From OLB23 sp965230965 (GTDB lineage Bacteria; Patescibacteriota; Microgenomatia; UBA1406; HO2-37-13b), in NCBI GenBank assembly GCA_965230965.1, contig OZ246401.1, positions 62,001 to 126,000 of the forward strand: a stretch of 64,000 nt of DNA. Direction: 5' to 3'. Shown in pieces: positions 50,566-59,481 of this stretch. Position numbers and translations under genes: made by a program. The notes beneath the pieces are model-generated. The model was not told where the DNA came from. It did no database searches and worked only from the letters and a program-made list of their open reading frames with translations. Position 1 is the stretch's first letter; each line of letters opens with the position of its first letter.

Positions 50566-50825
50566 ATGGCGAGTTTAGCATGAAAGTATTAAGAAAAAAT
50601 TATCATATTCGCTAGAAACTTCTGCCACATGTTTAACAGACCTTTATGTTTCCATGCACTAGTGCAAGATATGTGAAAGATTAACTTATAAGGTTAAAAG
50701 CTAGTAAAACTCCCTCCACGCACTAGTACACAGGACAAAGATGGTCAAAAAAACATGTAGATGCTATACGTCTTATAGTGTAAGCATATTGACTTTCCAT
50801 TAATTCTCAGCTAGATTTAACTCAC
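50566..50825. promoter_or_regulatory. Divergent control region with CTAG palindromes (SUF operon / aldolase)
   Basis: A 260-nt non-coding region. Five CTAG tetranucleotides occur at 50612, 50659, 50701, 50723 and 50811. Two are in ACTAGT cores: a 12-bp perfect palindrome TGCACTAGTGCA at 50655-50666, and GCACTAGTAC at 50720-50729, with centres 64 bp apart. ACTAGT is the core of the E. coli trp operator bound by TrpR. The aldolase promoter is TTGACT (50789-50794), 17 nt and TAGATT (50812-50817), with the last CTAG overlapping the -10. A further -10-like TAAACT (50577-50572) serves the minus-strand operon. No RNA gene is visible. Confidence 0.55.
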
Positions 50826-52070
50826 ATGCTGGACGAAATTAATATAGATGAACTTGCCTACACTGCCGCGCTTGACAATGATCCAGAAGTTCGACTATCC
50901 ACACAGAAAAAGATTCGCGAAATAGCGAAAGAACAAGGAATTTATTCTCAATCCATTCATGAAGTCTATATGGCCTTCGGACGTGGCGAGCTTTCAGGAT
51001 TTACCGTTCCAGCAATGAATGTGCGTATGTTGACATATGACTTTGCCCAAAGAGTTTTCAAAGTCATAATGAAACTCAATGTTGGCTGCGTTACCTTTGA
51101 ACTGGCAAATACTGAGCAACAATATACTGGCCAGCCGCCTTCTGACTATTCTGCATCTATTATTGCTGGCGCGATAAAAACCGGATATAAAGGCCCGGTT
51201 TTTATACTTGGTGATCATTATCAAATGAAAGCAGATATATTTCATGAATCACCTGAAAAAGAAATCGCGCGTGTCAAAGATTTAATAGATCGCTCAATAG
51301 ATGGAGCTTTCTACAATATTGATATTGATGGATCAACCCTGGTTGATTTGGATAAGCCAACGATTGATGAGCAGCAGAAAAATAATTATGAAATGACTGC
51401 TCTGATGACAAAATATATTAGATCAGTACAACCCAAAGGTGTGACCGTATCAATAGGTGGTGAAATTGGTCACATTGGAGGCAAAAATAGCACAGTTGAA
51501 GATTATGAAGCATTTATGGAAGGTTACATAAAAAACCTGGGCGAAGGAGTGCCAGGTATTAGCAAAGTAGCAATTCAGACCGGCACAAGTCATGGTGGCG
51601 TGCCATTACCTGACGGCACGCTTGCAGATGTCACAATTGATTTTGATGTTATTAAAAATATTGGAGATGTTGCACGATCAAAATATGGACTTGGAGGACC
51701 AGTGCAACATGGAGCATCGACATTACCTGAAGAGCTTTTCAACAAATTTCCTGAACATAAAACATTAGAAATTCATCTTGCAACTGAATTCCAGAATATT
51801 ATTTACGCTCATATGAATGAAGAGCTGAAGCAGAAAATGTGGGCGTGGTTGAGAGAAAATGCTCGTGAAGAATTTAAAGAAGGCATGACAGATGAGCAGT
51901 TTATATATAAATCTCGCAAAAAAGCATGGGGAGCATTCAAAAAGGAAACCTGGCATATCACAAAGGATGAAAAAGAGATCATGATGAATGCAGTCGAAAA
52001 AAAACTTGAGCTTTTATTTAAAGAATTACGCGTTATCAATACAAAAGATGCAGTCAGTCGATTCGTCTGA
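50826..52070 (+). CDS. fba: Class II fructose-bisphosphate aldolase family protein
   Basis: Probable zinc aldolase of glycolysis. 414 residues. The class II pattern is visible: FILGDHYQ near 128 (HYQ replaces the more usual DHG, with the metal-ligand histidine), IDIDGSTLVDL, GGEIGHIGG near 217, the Gly-rich QTGTSHGGVPLPDGT, and HGASTLP. Length exceeds the typical 285-360 because of N- and C-terminal extensions, so it may belong to an aldolase-like subgroup and its sugar specificity is not proven. The ATG lies 8 nt after the -10 TAGATT. pgk overlaps its end by 23 nt. Confidence 0.85.
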   Translation: MLDEINIDELAYTAALDNDPEVRLSTQKKIREIAKEQGIYSQSIHEVYMAFGRGELSGFTVPAMNVRMLTYDFAQRVFKVIMKLNVGCVTFELANTEQQYTGQPPSDYSASIIAGAIKTGYKGPVFILGDHYQMKADIFHESPEKEIARVKDLIDRSIDGAFYNIDIDGSTLVDLDKPTIDEQQKNNYEMTALMTKYIRSVQPKGVTVSIGGEIGHIGGKNSTVEDYEAFMEGYIKNLGEGVPGISKVAIQTGTSHGGVPLPDGTLADVTIDFDVIKNIGDVARSKYGLGGPVQHGASTLPEELFNKFPEHKTLEIHLATEFQNIIYAHMNEELKQKMWAWLRENAREEFKEGMTDEQFIYKSRKKAWGAFKKETWHITKDEKEIMMNAVEKKLELLFKELRVINTKDAVSRFV

Positions 52071-53166
52071 AATAATAAACAAAAGAGTCATCGTGCGTGT
52101 TGATTTTAATGTTCCCATTAAAGATGGAAAAGTCGAAGATGACGCACGTATTCTTGCGGTCAAACCAACACTCGATCATCTTCTTTCGCATAACAACAAA
52201 CTTATTCTTATTTCATACCTCGGACGACCCGAGAAAAGAGAACCCAAATTTTCTTTGCAACCTGTTGTGTCAAGATTGAAAGAATTATTTCCAGAGAAAG
52301 AAGTTGAGTTTGTTGAAGATTTTCTTGCTGATGATAGCAGTATTCTTGCTCAAACGGAGGATCAAATCATCCTGCTCGAGAACATTCGTTTTTACCCACA
52401 AGAAAAAAATAACGATGAAGGATATATTAAAAAAATTGCTGGCTATGCAGATGTGTATGTTAATGACGCATTTTCTGTTTCACATAGAAGTGAGTCAACA
52501 GTAACTGGCTTGCCAAAACTACTACCCCACTTCGCTGGGTTCCAGCTTATGAAAGAAGTTGAAATGCTTAAGAAAGCAATTGGTGGAAAAGGAAAGCCGC
52601 GTGTTACGATTTTGGGAGGTGCAAAGGTATCAACCAAAATTCAACTGATTGAAAAATTTATCGAATCATCTGATCATATTCTCCTTGGCGGTGCCTTAGC
52701 AAACACATTTTTAGCTGCACAAGGCAGAGATATGGGAAAAAGCTTATATGAAAAAAATTATCTTGAAAAAGCAATATCATTTTTGAAAAAAGCTGAAGAA
52801 AAAAATTGTCTCATACACATGCCATCAGATTTTATAGTTGGTGATGAAGAAGCAATTCTTGATATTGGACCGGAAACAATCAGAAAGTACAAGGAAATAA
52901 TCTCAACTGCCCACACAATAATTTGGAATGGTCCAATGGGCTATTATGAGGACCCGGCGTATCGCGCCGGATCCGATTCAATATTTTATGCAATTGCCGC
53001 CAACAGCTCGGCTTTGTCTATAATCGGCGGCGGCGATACGCTGCTTATTCTTGAAGACAAATCAGCAGATGCGCTTTCGCATATTTCACATATTTCTACC
53101 GGTGGGGGAGCAATGCTTGAATTTATTGAGAATGGTTCGCTGCCCGGCATAGATGCCCTTTCTTAA
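52048..53166 (+). CDS. pgk: Phosphoglycerate kinase
   Basis: Generates ATP from 1,3-bisphosphoglycerate. 372 residues, slightly short. The N-domain has RVIVRVDFNVPIKDGKVEDDARI and ISYLGRP; the C-domain has VTILGGAKVSTKI, IWNGPMGYYED and ISIGGGD-like IIGGGDTLLI, then STGGGAMLEFI. ATG 52048 is taken because the N-terminus then matches the family; the ORF is open to 51988. It overlaps aldolase by 23 nt, indicating coupled glycolysis genes (eno lies elsewhere). Confidence 0.95.
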   Translation: MQSVDSSEIINKRVIVRVDFNVPIKDGKVEDDARILAVKPTLDHLLSHNNKLILISYLGRPEKREPKFSLQPVVSRLKELFPEKEVEFVEDFLADDSSILAQTEDQIILLENIRFYPQEKNNDEGYIKKIAGYADVYVNDAFSVSHRSESTVTGLPKLLPHFAGFQLMKEVEMLKKAIGGKGKPRVTILGGAKVSTKIQLIEKFIESSDHILLGGALANTFLAAQGRDMGKSLYEKNYLEKAISFLKKAEEKNCLIHMPSDFIVGDEEAILDIGPETIRKYKEIISTAHTIIWNGPMGYYEDPAYRAGSDSIFYAIAANSSALSIIGGGDTLLILEDKSADALSHISHISTGGGAMLEFIENGSLPGIDALS

Positions 53167-53174
53167 TCCCTTGC

Positions 53175-55505
53175 TTATTCCTGTCTCACCACTGCTCTTG
53201 TTGGTGCGGTTATGCCGTTTGGCGGTACAATAACCGTCGTTCGCGGTTCGCCTTCGTGATTACAGTCTAAACAGTACTTTGCAAGGCCATCCCATACCAC
53301 CGTATGCTCTCGCATTTCAACTGCAGGATTACCCTCCTCGGGCAGATATACATCTGTATCACGGTTAACAGGTACCTGCTCTTTTGAAATTGACCCAGCA
53401 CCAGTACCCTCCGTGCCCTTGATAAAATATTCAAACTGTGACTGACAATTTGGCTGACTTCCATCTGCAGGTACCGGTGCATTTGGATCTTGCTGTGAAG
53501 GATCTTTAATAATACATTCTGACTTCCCTACTACTCCATCGGGTTGTCTCGAAAGTAAATCTGGTTGGTTCTGTAAAACTCTAGACATGACTTTATTCCA
53601 AATTGGAGCAGCTCCTGTAATGCCTGAAGCTAATCCTGACATGGCCGAATTATCATTGTTCCCGACCCAAGCAGCAACAAGAAAATTAGGGGTGTATCCG
53701 ATCGTCCAGTTATCACGTAAATCATTGGTCGTCCCAGTCTTTACAGAAACACCTTTTTTGCCTTTCACCACAAGGCTACTGGATGGTCCAAAAGCTGCTG
53801 AGCGAGCACCATTGTCTTGTAGAATACTAGAAATAATAAACGCAGCTTCCTTAGAGATTGCCCGCTTCCCTTTTATAGACAGGAAATTAGGAAAATCTAT
53901 TGGCGCATCAACATTTTGTACAAAATTTGGATCTTTATATTCGTAAAGGACTTTTCCATTCTTATCTTTAACTTCTAAAATGCTTGTTAGTTTTCTAGGC
54001 ACACCTTCATTAGCAAATGCTGAGAATGCTTGTGCCATTTCTACCATAGTGACCTCTCCTCCACCAAGAGTAAGTGACAAACCATATCTCTTTGGGTCTT
54101 TCAATGAATCAATTAAAAACGCGCTCGATGATGCGACAAAATTTTCAACGCCATTCTTCGCCAACATTTTTACAGCCGGAATATTCAAGGAGTTGGCCAA
54201 TGCGAAACGAAGCGTTACAGGACCTCTATAACTTCCATCATAGTTTACTGGACAATATCCTTTGGGTTGCCCTGGTGCAGAAAAACATGTTGGAGCATCA
54301 ACAAACACACTAGCCCCTGTAACAATTCTTCTATCGATACCAATCGCATAATTTATTGGTTTGATTGATGAGCCGGGTTGTCTCTGTGCGGTTGTCACAT
54401 TATATGAACCGGAACCTGTTGCAAAAAAATCGGTTGACCCAACCATAGAAAGAATTTCACCCGTTGATGGCCTTGTTACAAGCAGTGCGCCATTCGACAC
54501 GCGAAGCTTTTTTATCTTTGCAACCTCATCATTTAATATGGCCTCTGCTGAGGCTTGAAAATCGCTATCTAAAGTTGTCTTTACAATTAATCCACCTTCT
54601 TCAACCAATTGCTTCCCGTATTCCTCTTCTAAAATAGAACGCACATAAAACACAAAATGTGGCGCTTTGATCGTGTTTCCTGGTGGAATTAAATGAAGTT
54701 CTTCTCTTTCTGCATCGATGCGTTGCTGCTCGGTAATAAAACCCACATCTTCCATGCGTTTAAGAACTGAAAGTTGTCTGCTCTTAGCTCTGTCAAAATG
54801 TGTAAACGGATTATATGCACTTGGCGCTGCAGGAAGCCCAGCGAGGAGCGCGGCTTCTGCTACAGACAAATCCTTTGCATCTTTTTGAAAATACGATTGA
54901 GCAGCTTCTTGAATACCATATGACACACCACCGTAAGGAACTTGATTTAAATATAGCTCGAGAATTTGATCTTTTGTGAGCATATGCTCAATTTGAATTG
55001 CTAGAACAGCTTCTTTAAGTTTTCTCTGAATGGTACGCTCTGGAGTTAAAAGTGCTGATTTTACGAGCTGCTGTGTAATTGTAGACCCGCCCTGCTTCGA
55101 CTTTCCTTTTAGTACCATATCTTTTGCGGCTCTCAATATACCTCCAAACAGAGAAATGCCTCCGTGCTTATAAAAATTTGCGTCTTCAATGGCCAAGGTT
55201 GCCTGAGAAACATGTTTAGGAAGGTCCTTTAATTTAATAGGGGTTCTATTTTCATCTCTAAAAATTTCATACAAAAGCTCGCCGTCTCTGTCATAAATAC
55301 GACTCGAAAGTGGAATAACCCCGTAATTTCTTAATCCTTTTGGGTCAGGAAGATCCTTGAAAATAAAAAGGTAAAAAAGAACTCCTACAACAATCCAACC
55401 TGCGACCATAAAGCCAATGGTATATTGGAGAACAAGCTTCTTAATTTTCTTTTTAGAATAGGGACCTTTAAAATTATTAAGAACCTTTTTTATTCTTTCT
55501 TGCAT
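53175..55505 (-). CDS. Class A penicillin-binding protein (PBP1A-like) 1
   Basis: Bifunctional peptidoglycan glycosyltransferase/transpeptidase. 776 residues: N-terminal TM near 28-50, glycosyltransferase domain with EDANFYKHGG (catalytic Glu near 105), GGSTITQQLVKSALL and NQVPYGG, then the transpeptidase domain with SxxK in PGSSIKP near 376, SLN-like ANSLN and KTGTTND near 587. It ends in an extension with a pair of cysteines (KYCLDCNHEG). ATG 55505 is chosen because of TGC-TACAAT 9 nt upstream. Confidence 0.95.
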   Translation of the reverse strand: MQERIKKVLNNFKGPYSKKKIKKLVLQYTIGFMVAGWIVVGVLFYLFIFKDLPDPKGLRNYGVIPLSSRIYDRDGELLYEIFRDENRTPIKLKDLPKHVSQATLAIEDANFYKHGGISLFGGILRAAKDMVLKGKSKQGGSTITQQLVKSALLTPERTIQRKLKEAVLAIQIEHMLTKDQILELYLNQVPYGGVSYGIQEAAQSYFQKDAKDLSVAEAALLAGLPAAPSAYNPFTHFDRAKSRQLSVLKRMEDVGFITEQQRIDAEREELHLIPPGNTIKAPHFVFYVRSILEEEYGKQLVEEGGLIVKTTLDSDFQASAEAILNDEVAKIKKLRVSNGALLVTRPSTGEILSMVGSTDFFATGSGSYNVTTAQRQPGSSIKPINYAIGIDRRIVTGASVFVDAPTCFSAPGQPKGYCPVNYDGSYRGPVTLRFALANSLNIPAVKMLAKNGVENFVASSSAFLIDSLKDPKRYGLSLTLGGGEVTMVEMAQAFSAFANEGVPRKLTSILEVKDKNGKVLYEYKDPNFVQNVDAPIDFPNFLSIKGKRAISKEAAFIISSILQDNGARSAAFGPSSSLVVKGKKGVSVKTGTTNDLRDNWTIGYTPNFLVAAWVGNNDNSAMSGLASGITGAAPIWNKVMSRVLQNQPDLLSRQPDGVVGKSECIIKDPSQQDPNAPVPADGSQPNCQSQFEYFIKGTEGTGAGSISKEQVPVNRDTDVYLPEEGNPAVEMREHTVVWDGLAKYCLDCNHEGEPRTTVIVPPNGITAPTRAVVRQE

Positions 55506-55523
55506 ATAGATTTTATTGTAGCA
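55506..55523 (-). promoter_or_regulatory. Extended -10 of the first PBP gene
   Basis: TGC-TACAAT (TACAAT at 55520-55515) on the minus strand, 9 nt from the ATG at 55505. It overlaps the start of the longer ORF and is followed 3 nt later by the 3' end of alaS. Confidence 0.6.
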
Positions 55524-55527
55524 GAAG

Positions 55528-57288
55528 TCATTCGACGTAAAAACGAACAAGCTGCGTACCTATTTTTTTTACCCTAGAAAGGGTTACGTGTCCTATCTCA
55601 CTTGTGTTTTGTACATGTGGCCCACCACATAGTTCCTTGGAATATGCTTGTTCAGGATGCTCGGGATCACCACCAATACAATATACCTGTACGGTTTCAC
55701 CATATTTTTCTTTAAAAAATGCTGCTGCACCTAGCTTTTCTGAATCAGCTTTTGTCATTTGCAACGCATATACAGGAAGTGCTTCTTTAATTTTAGCGTT
55801 AATAATATCTTCAACTTTCTTAACCTCTTCATTGGTCGGTTTATGATCAAGACGTGTGTCAAATCGCATACGATCCTGAGTAATATTTGAGCCTTCTTGA
55901 CGTATTATGTCTCCAAATGTATCTTTAAGAGCCTGATGGAGCAGGTGTGTAGCCGTATGATACTTTAAGACCTGATCTGACTGATCAGCAAGCCCTCCTT
56001 TAAATTTTCCTGCAGAAGTTGTTTTTGATAGCTGCTTATGCTCTTCGAATTCTTTATCAAAGTCTTCCTTCTTGAGGTCAATGCCTTTTTTTGCGGCTAT
56101 TTCTTGTGTCAACTCAAATGGAAAACCGTAGCTTTGATACAAATCAAATGCACTTTTAGCTGAGAATTCCTTTTGTTTTTCTACAGTCATTAGACCCTTT
56201 TCCAAAGTTGCATTAAATTTTTTCATCTCTTCATCGACGACTTCAGCAATATGCTTCTCTGGCATGATTGCAGAAACTATCGGTTCGTAAGAACCCATGA
56301 AAATCGAGCCGGTAAGTTCGTACATCTTTATTGCAGACCTACGCAAGAGTCTGCGGAGAACATACCCGTGCTCCTTATTTGCAGGGACAACACCATCCTT
56401 AATGAGGTGAGCAGCAGCTCGCATATGGTCAGCGACTACACGAATTGCAAACTGAGCACTCTCATCAGTATATGAACGATGAGAAAGTGTTTCGATTTCT
56501 TTAATAATGCCACTAAAAATGTCTGTGGAGAAAACATCGGGATTGTCATTCCATGCCGATAAAATTCTTTCAAGACCCCCTCCAAAATCCACATTTTTTT
56601 GCGCAAGTTCTTCAAGTTTACCGTTCTTTTTTATATATTGAATAAAAACAGAATTACCGATTTCCATGAAGCGTCCACAGTCACAGTTAGGATGACATGT
56701 ATCACCAAATTCCTTACTATGTGGCGTTCCAAAGTCATAAAAAATTTCTGAATCTGGACCACCAATTTCACCATCAGGCATCTTGTCGGGCGGACCAGAA
56801 CGTGACCACCAATTTTTATCTGGTCCGTAAAAATAGATATGTGATGTATCAATACCAAGGTCTTTCCAAATCGCAGCTGATTCGTCATCTCGCGGCACAT
56901 CATTTGTCCCTTCAAATACAGACACATACAATTTTTCTGCAGGAAGACCCAGAACTTTAGTAAAAAATTCCCATTTCCACCCAAGTTGCTCTTTCTTAAA
57001 GTAATCATTTAATGACCAGTTGCCCATCATATAAAACAGGGTTGTATGACGATTGTCACCCACTTCTTCTATATCTTGTGTGCGAATACTTGGTTGGATA
57101 TCGAATAAACGTGAACCCTCTGGATGTGGCTGGCCAATGAGATAAGGCACGAGTGGCTGCATCCCTGAGCTCGTGAAAAGTGTTGTTGCATCATTAGCTA
57201 AAACAAGTGATGCTGCAGGAATTTCTTTATGATTTTTGTCCTTCCAGAACGAGCTAAATTTTTCAATTAAGTCGGTATGGGTCTTCAT
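55528..57288 (-). CDS. alaS: Alanyl-tRNA synthetase, C-Ala-less (mini) form
   Basis: 586 residues against about 875 for E. coli AlaRS. The catalytic domain is complete (DATTLFTSSGMQPLVPYL, QPSIRTQDIEEVGDNRHTTLFYMMGNWS), as is the tRNA-recognition helical region. The editing domain retains the HxxxH-type zinc site HTATHLLHQ near 447 and CGGPHVQNTSEIG near 553. Translation ends right after it (KKIGTQLVRFYVE), so the oligomerisation/C-Ala domain is absent. Upstream is TGT-TACAAT 8 nt before the ATG. Confidence 0.94.
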   Translation of the reverse strand: MKTHTDLIEKFSSFWKDKNHKEIPAASLVLANDATTLFTSSGMQPLVPYLIGQPHPEGSRLFDIQPSIRTQDIEEVGDNRHTTLFYMMGNWSLNDYFKKEQLGWKWEFFTKVLGLPAEKLYVSVFEGTNDVPRDDESAAIWKDLGIDTSHIYFYGPDKNWWSRSGPPDKMPDGEIGGPDSEIFYDFGTPHSKEFGDTCHPNCDCGRFMEIGNSVFIQYIKKNGKLEELAQKNVDFGGGLERILSAWNDNPDVFSTDIFSGIIKEIETLSHRSYTDESAQFAIRVVADHMRAAAHLIKDGVVPANKEHGYVLRRLLRRSAIKMYELTGSIFMGSYEPIVSAIMPEKHIAEVVDEEMKKFNATLEKGLMTVEKQKEFSAKSAFDLYQSYGFPFELTQEIAAKKGIDLKKEDFDKEFEEHKQLSKTTSAGKFKGGLADQSDQVLKYHTATHLLHQALKDTFGDIIRQEGSNITQDRMRFDTRLDHKPTNEEVKKVEDIINAKIKEALPVYALQMTKADSEKLGAAAFFKEKYGETVQVYCIGGDPEHPEQAYSKELCGGPHVQNTSEIGHVTLSRVKKIGTQLVRFYVE

Positions 57289-57344
57289 AGATATCTATTG
57301 TAACACACCCACATCAATGGAACGACTCGGGTATAATGGTACAC
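57289..57344. promoter_or_regulatory. Divergent promoters of alaS and nnrD
   Basis: On the minus strand TGT-TACAAT (57302-57297) is 8 nt from alaS. On the plus strand TATAAT (57332-57337) is 7 nt from the nnrD ATG at 57345. The string TGTTACAATA is shared with ftsH. Confidence 0.65.
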
Positions 57345-58262
57345 ATGGTATCTGTTTCTCCAGAAAAAAGTCTTAAAGATGCACTACAATATCTTCAACT
57401 TCCGGGTAAAGATTCGCACAAAGGCCAAAATGGACGATTGTTGGTTATCGGTGGATCATCAATTTTTCACGCAGCATCCATATGGGCTGCTGAAGCAGCC
57501 TCTCGACTTGTAGATATGGTGCATTATTCCTCAACAAAAGAAAATGGTGAAATAATGGTTAACTTAAAGTCGCATTTTGTTGATGGTATTGTCATTCATC
57601 AGAAAGATGTACTTAGTTATGTTGAAGAAGATGACTGTATTTTGATTGGTCCTGGGATGGAGCGGGGCGAAGTGAGCCAGTCCGTGAAATCAGCATCGCT
57701 GACTTTTGAAAAAATCTGTCAACTTGAAAACGAAGCGGAATATACATACGCTCTCATTCGCTTCTTAATACAACAATATCCTGAGAAAAAATTTGTCTTT
57801 GATGCAGCTGCGCTTCAAATGATGGATGTGGCGTGGCTGGCACAGTTAAAAACAATGCCTATCGTAACGCCACACTGCAAAGAGTTTGAAGCGCTCTTTA
57901 CAACAGATCTTTGCAATATGCCTTTGGAAGAAAAAAAAGAAGTTGTTATTGCAACAGCACAAAAATATAACACTGCAATTCTTTTTAAACAAATCTCTGA
58001 TATTGCCGCCGATGGCGAAGCCTCGGCGATCATTACAGGTGGCAATGCCGGCCTCACAAAGGGTGGAACGGGTGATGTATTGGCCGGTATTGCAGCGGCT
58101 CTCTACACAAAAAATTCTGCGTTCAATTCAATTACTATTGCCTCTTATCTTTTAAAAAAGACGGCAGAAGACTTATTTTTATCCTCAGGAATCCTATATA
58201 ACACCTCAGATTTAATTAAACAGTTACCACTTTCTGCAAAGCCTGTTTTATTTGACAATTGA
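57345..58262 (+). CDS. nnrD: ADP/ATP-dependent NAD(P)H-hydrate dehydratase
   Basis: Repairs hydrated NAD(P)H (NNRD/CARKD family). 305 residues, ribokinase-like fold. Visible are LLVIGGSSIFHAASIWAAEAA near 33, IGPGMERGE near 102, VFDAAALQMM near 148, TPHCKEFEAL near 178 and the family signature GNAGLTKGGTGDVLAGIAAALY near 230-250. The epimerase half (NnrE) is not fused. ATG 57345, three codons inside the longest frame, is chosen because TATAAT is 7 nt upstream of it and overlaps the earlier ATG. Confidence 0.93.
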   Translation: MVSVSPEKSLKDALQYLQLPGKDSHKGQNGRLLVIGGSSIFHAASIWAAEAASRLVDMVHYSSTKENGEIMVNLKSHFVDGIVIHQKDVLSYVEEDDCILIGPGMERGEVSQSVKSASLTFEKICQLENEAEYTYALIRFLIQQYPEKKFVFDAAALQMMDVAWLAQLKTMPIVTPHCKEFEALFTTDLCNMPLEEKKEVVIATAQKYNTAILFKQISDIAADGEASAIITGGNAGLTKGGTGDVLAGIAAALYTKNSAFNSITIASYLLKKTAEDLFLSSGILYNTSDLIKQLPLSAKPVLFDN

Positions 58263-58280
58263 TAGTTTGTGGCTTATTAT
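58252..58280 (+). promoter_or_regulatory. Promoter of the Ig-like protein gene
   Basis: TTGACA at 58252-58257, a 17-nt spacer and TATTAT at 58275-58280, embedded in the end of nnrD. The ATG at 58291 is 10 nt after the -10. Confidence 0.72.
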
Positions 58281-58290
58281 AGATGAACTT

Positions 58291-58710
58291 ATGAAGAAGG
58301 AGACCGTTTTTGCAATTCTTCTTGGCATTGGCGCAGGAGTACTTATTGCTCTTTGGGTTATTAGAGGAACGCAATTAAATTCCAGTTCTGACAGCCAACT
58401 CGCTATTGATGGAAAGGTTACCCCGACAATTTCCATATCAACGTCTGTTGTGGAGCCACTTCTTATATCTGGCCCGGATGATGGTAGTCTCGCCAGCTCC
58501 GATACAATCGAAATTAAAGGTAAGGCAAAAAAAGGTTCTCTCCTTGTTGTACAAAGCCCAGTTCAAGAAGTAGCTCAGAAACAAGATGCAGACGAATTCA
58601 CTATAAAAATCAAACTTATGGAAGGTGCAAATAGCATTCTTATTACATCATATGATCAGAAGAATATTGAAACACGACCTCTTACTATTTACTACGTTGA
58701 TGAAAAATAA
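58291..58710 (+). CDS. Membrane-anchored Ig-like (glucodextranase B-type) domain protein
   Basis: 139 residues: N-terminal TM (about 6-27: VFAILLGIGAGVLIALWVI) and an extracytoplasmic domain starting with GPDDGSLASSDTIEIKGKAKKGS and ending LMEGANSILITSYDQKN...LTIYYVD. This is the pattern of PF09136-like Ig modules (P.dgs..s...i.i.G....g and a L.eG.N.i.i motif). Probably a surface or structural domain with no catalytic role. It is followed 1 nt later by a second exported protein. Confidence 0.78.
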   Translation: MKKETVFAILLGIGAGVLIALWVIRGTQLNSSSDSQLAIDGKVTPTISISTSVVEPLLISGPDDGSLASSDTIEIKGKAKKGSLLVVQSPVQEVAQKQDADEFTIKIKLMEGANSILITSYDQKNIETRPLTIYYVDEK

Positions 58711-58711
58711 T

Positions 58712-59479
58712 ATGAAACAGCTGAATAGAAAACTTCTATATTTTTTGCTTTTTGGACTTCTTTTTACACATCCAGAACTCAGCTTTGCTCAGACTACAAC
58801 GCCAAAAGTTACAGCAAAAGTGACACCAAAAGCTACTCCAACAACCGAAAGCAAGCCTCTCGATGACACATTAAAAATAATAAAAGAAAAAATCGAAGAT
58901 AAAGTCGATGAAATCAATAAATCGAGCAAGAAAGTTGTATCGGGTATACTACAAAAAATCGATGATGATGTTATAGAGCTACAACAGGATGGGACAACAA
59001 CCTATAAAGTAAGCATTGATGATACGGTAACTAAATTCTTTACTGCCACACCAAAAAAAATAGTGGCAGCTGAAAAAAATGATCTTGAAAAGGGTGATCT
59101 CTTAACTGTATTTGGCCCAATTATTGAGGATCAAATCTCTGCCAATAAAGTCATTCAGCAGGCTCACTATATAACAGTGCAGGGTGAAATTACCAATGTT
59201 GATAAGGACAATCTTTCGATAGATATCGTTACACATGAAAAAGAGGAAGTAAGTCTTGATATAGAAACCGCAACATTACAACAGATTATGGACACAAAAA
59301 GTTTTGAAGTGGTTAAAGGTGGCTTTAGTAAATACAAAATTGGAGATAAAATTCATGCTGTATATATAAAACCAGCTAAAGAGAAAGATAAGGCTACAAC
59401 GATCCGCACACTTATCATTCCACAAGAGTTCTTCGCTTCACCTGTCACAACTACGATAAGCCCTACACAAAAACCGTAA
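58712..59479 (+). CDS. Secreted protein of unknown function
   Basis: 255 residues. N-terminal signal peptide, residues about 1-28 (LLYFLLFGLLFTHPELSFA, cleavage likely after FA), then a proline/threonine-rich linker and two beta-rich domains related to each other (KVVSGILQKIDDDVIELQQDG and YITVQGEITNVDKDNLSIDIV, both beginning with V.G....D.D.......), possibly DUF5666-like modules. Only the signal and repeat are supported; function unknown. ATG 58712 is chosen because the previous gene ends at 58710 and the signal then starts correctly. Confidence 0.72.
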   Translation: MKQLNRKLLYFLLFGLLFTHPELSFAQTTTPKVTAKVTPKATPTTESKPLDDTLKIIKEKIEDKVDEINKSSKKVVSGILQKIDDDVIELQQDGTTTYKVSIDDTVTKFFTATPKKIVAAEKNDLEKGDLLTVFGPIIEDQISANKVIQQAHYITVQGEITNVDKDNLSIDIVTHEKEEVSLDIETATLQQIMDTKSFEVVKGGFSKYKIGDKIHAVYIKPAKEKDKATTIRTLIIPQEFFASPVTTTISPTQKP

Positions 59480-59481
59480 AT

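Noticed and set aside
50566..50825. Riboswitch or small RNA in the divergent control region
   Set aside because: No extended paired structure or terminator was found; the region is explained better by promoters and protein-binding palindromes.
53587..53946. Plus-strand frame of 119 residues inside the first PBP gene
   Set aside because: Opposite strand of the transpeptidase domain, no independent signals.
58625..58711. Earlier in-frame start for the secreted protein at 58712
   Set aside because: It would overlap the preceding gene for 86 nt and destroy the clean signal peptide.
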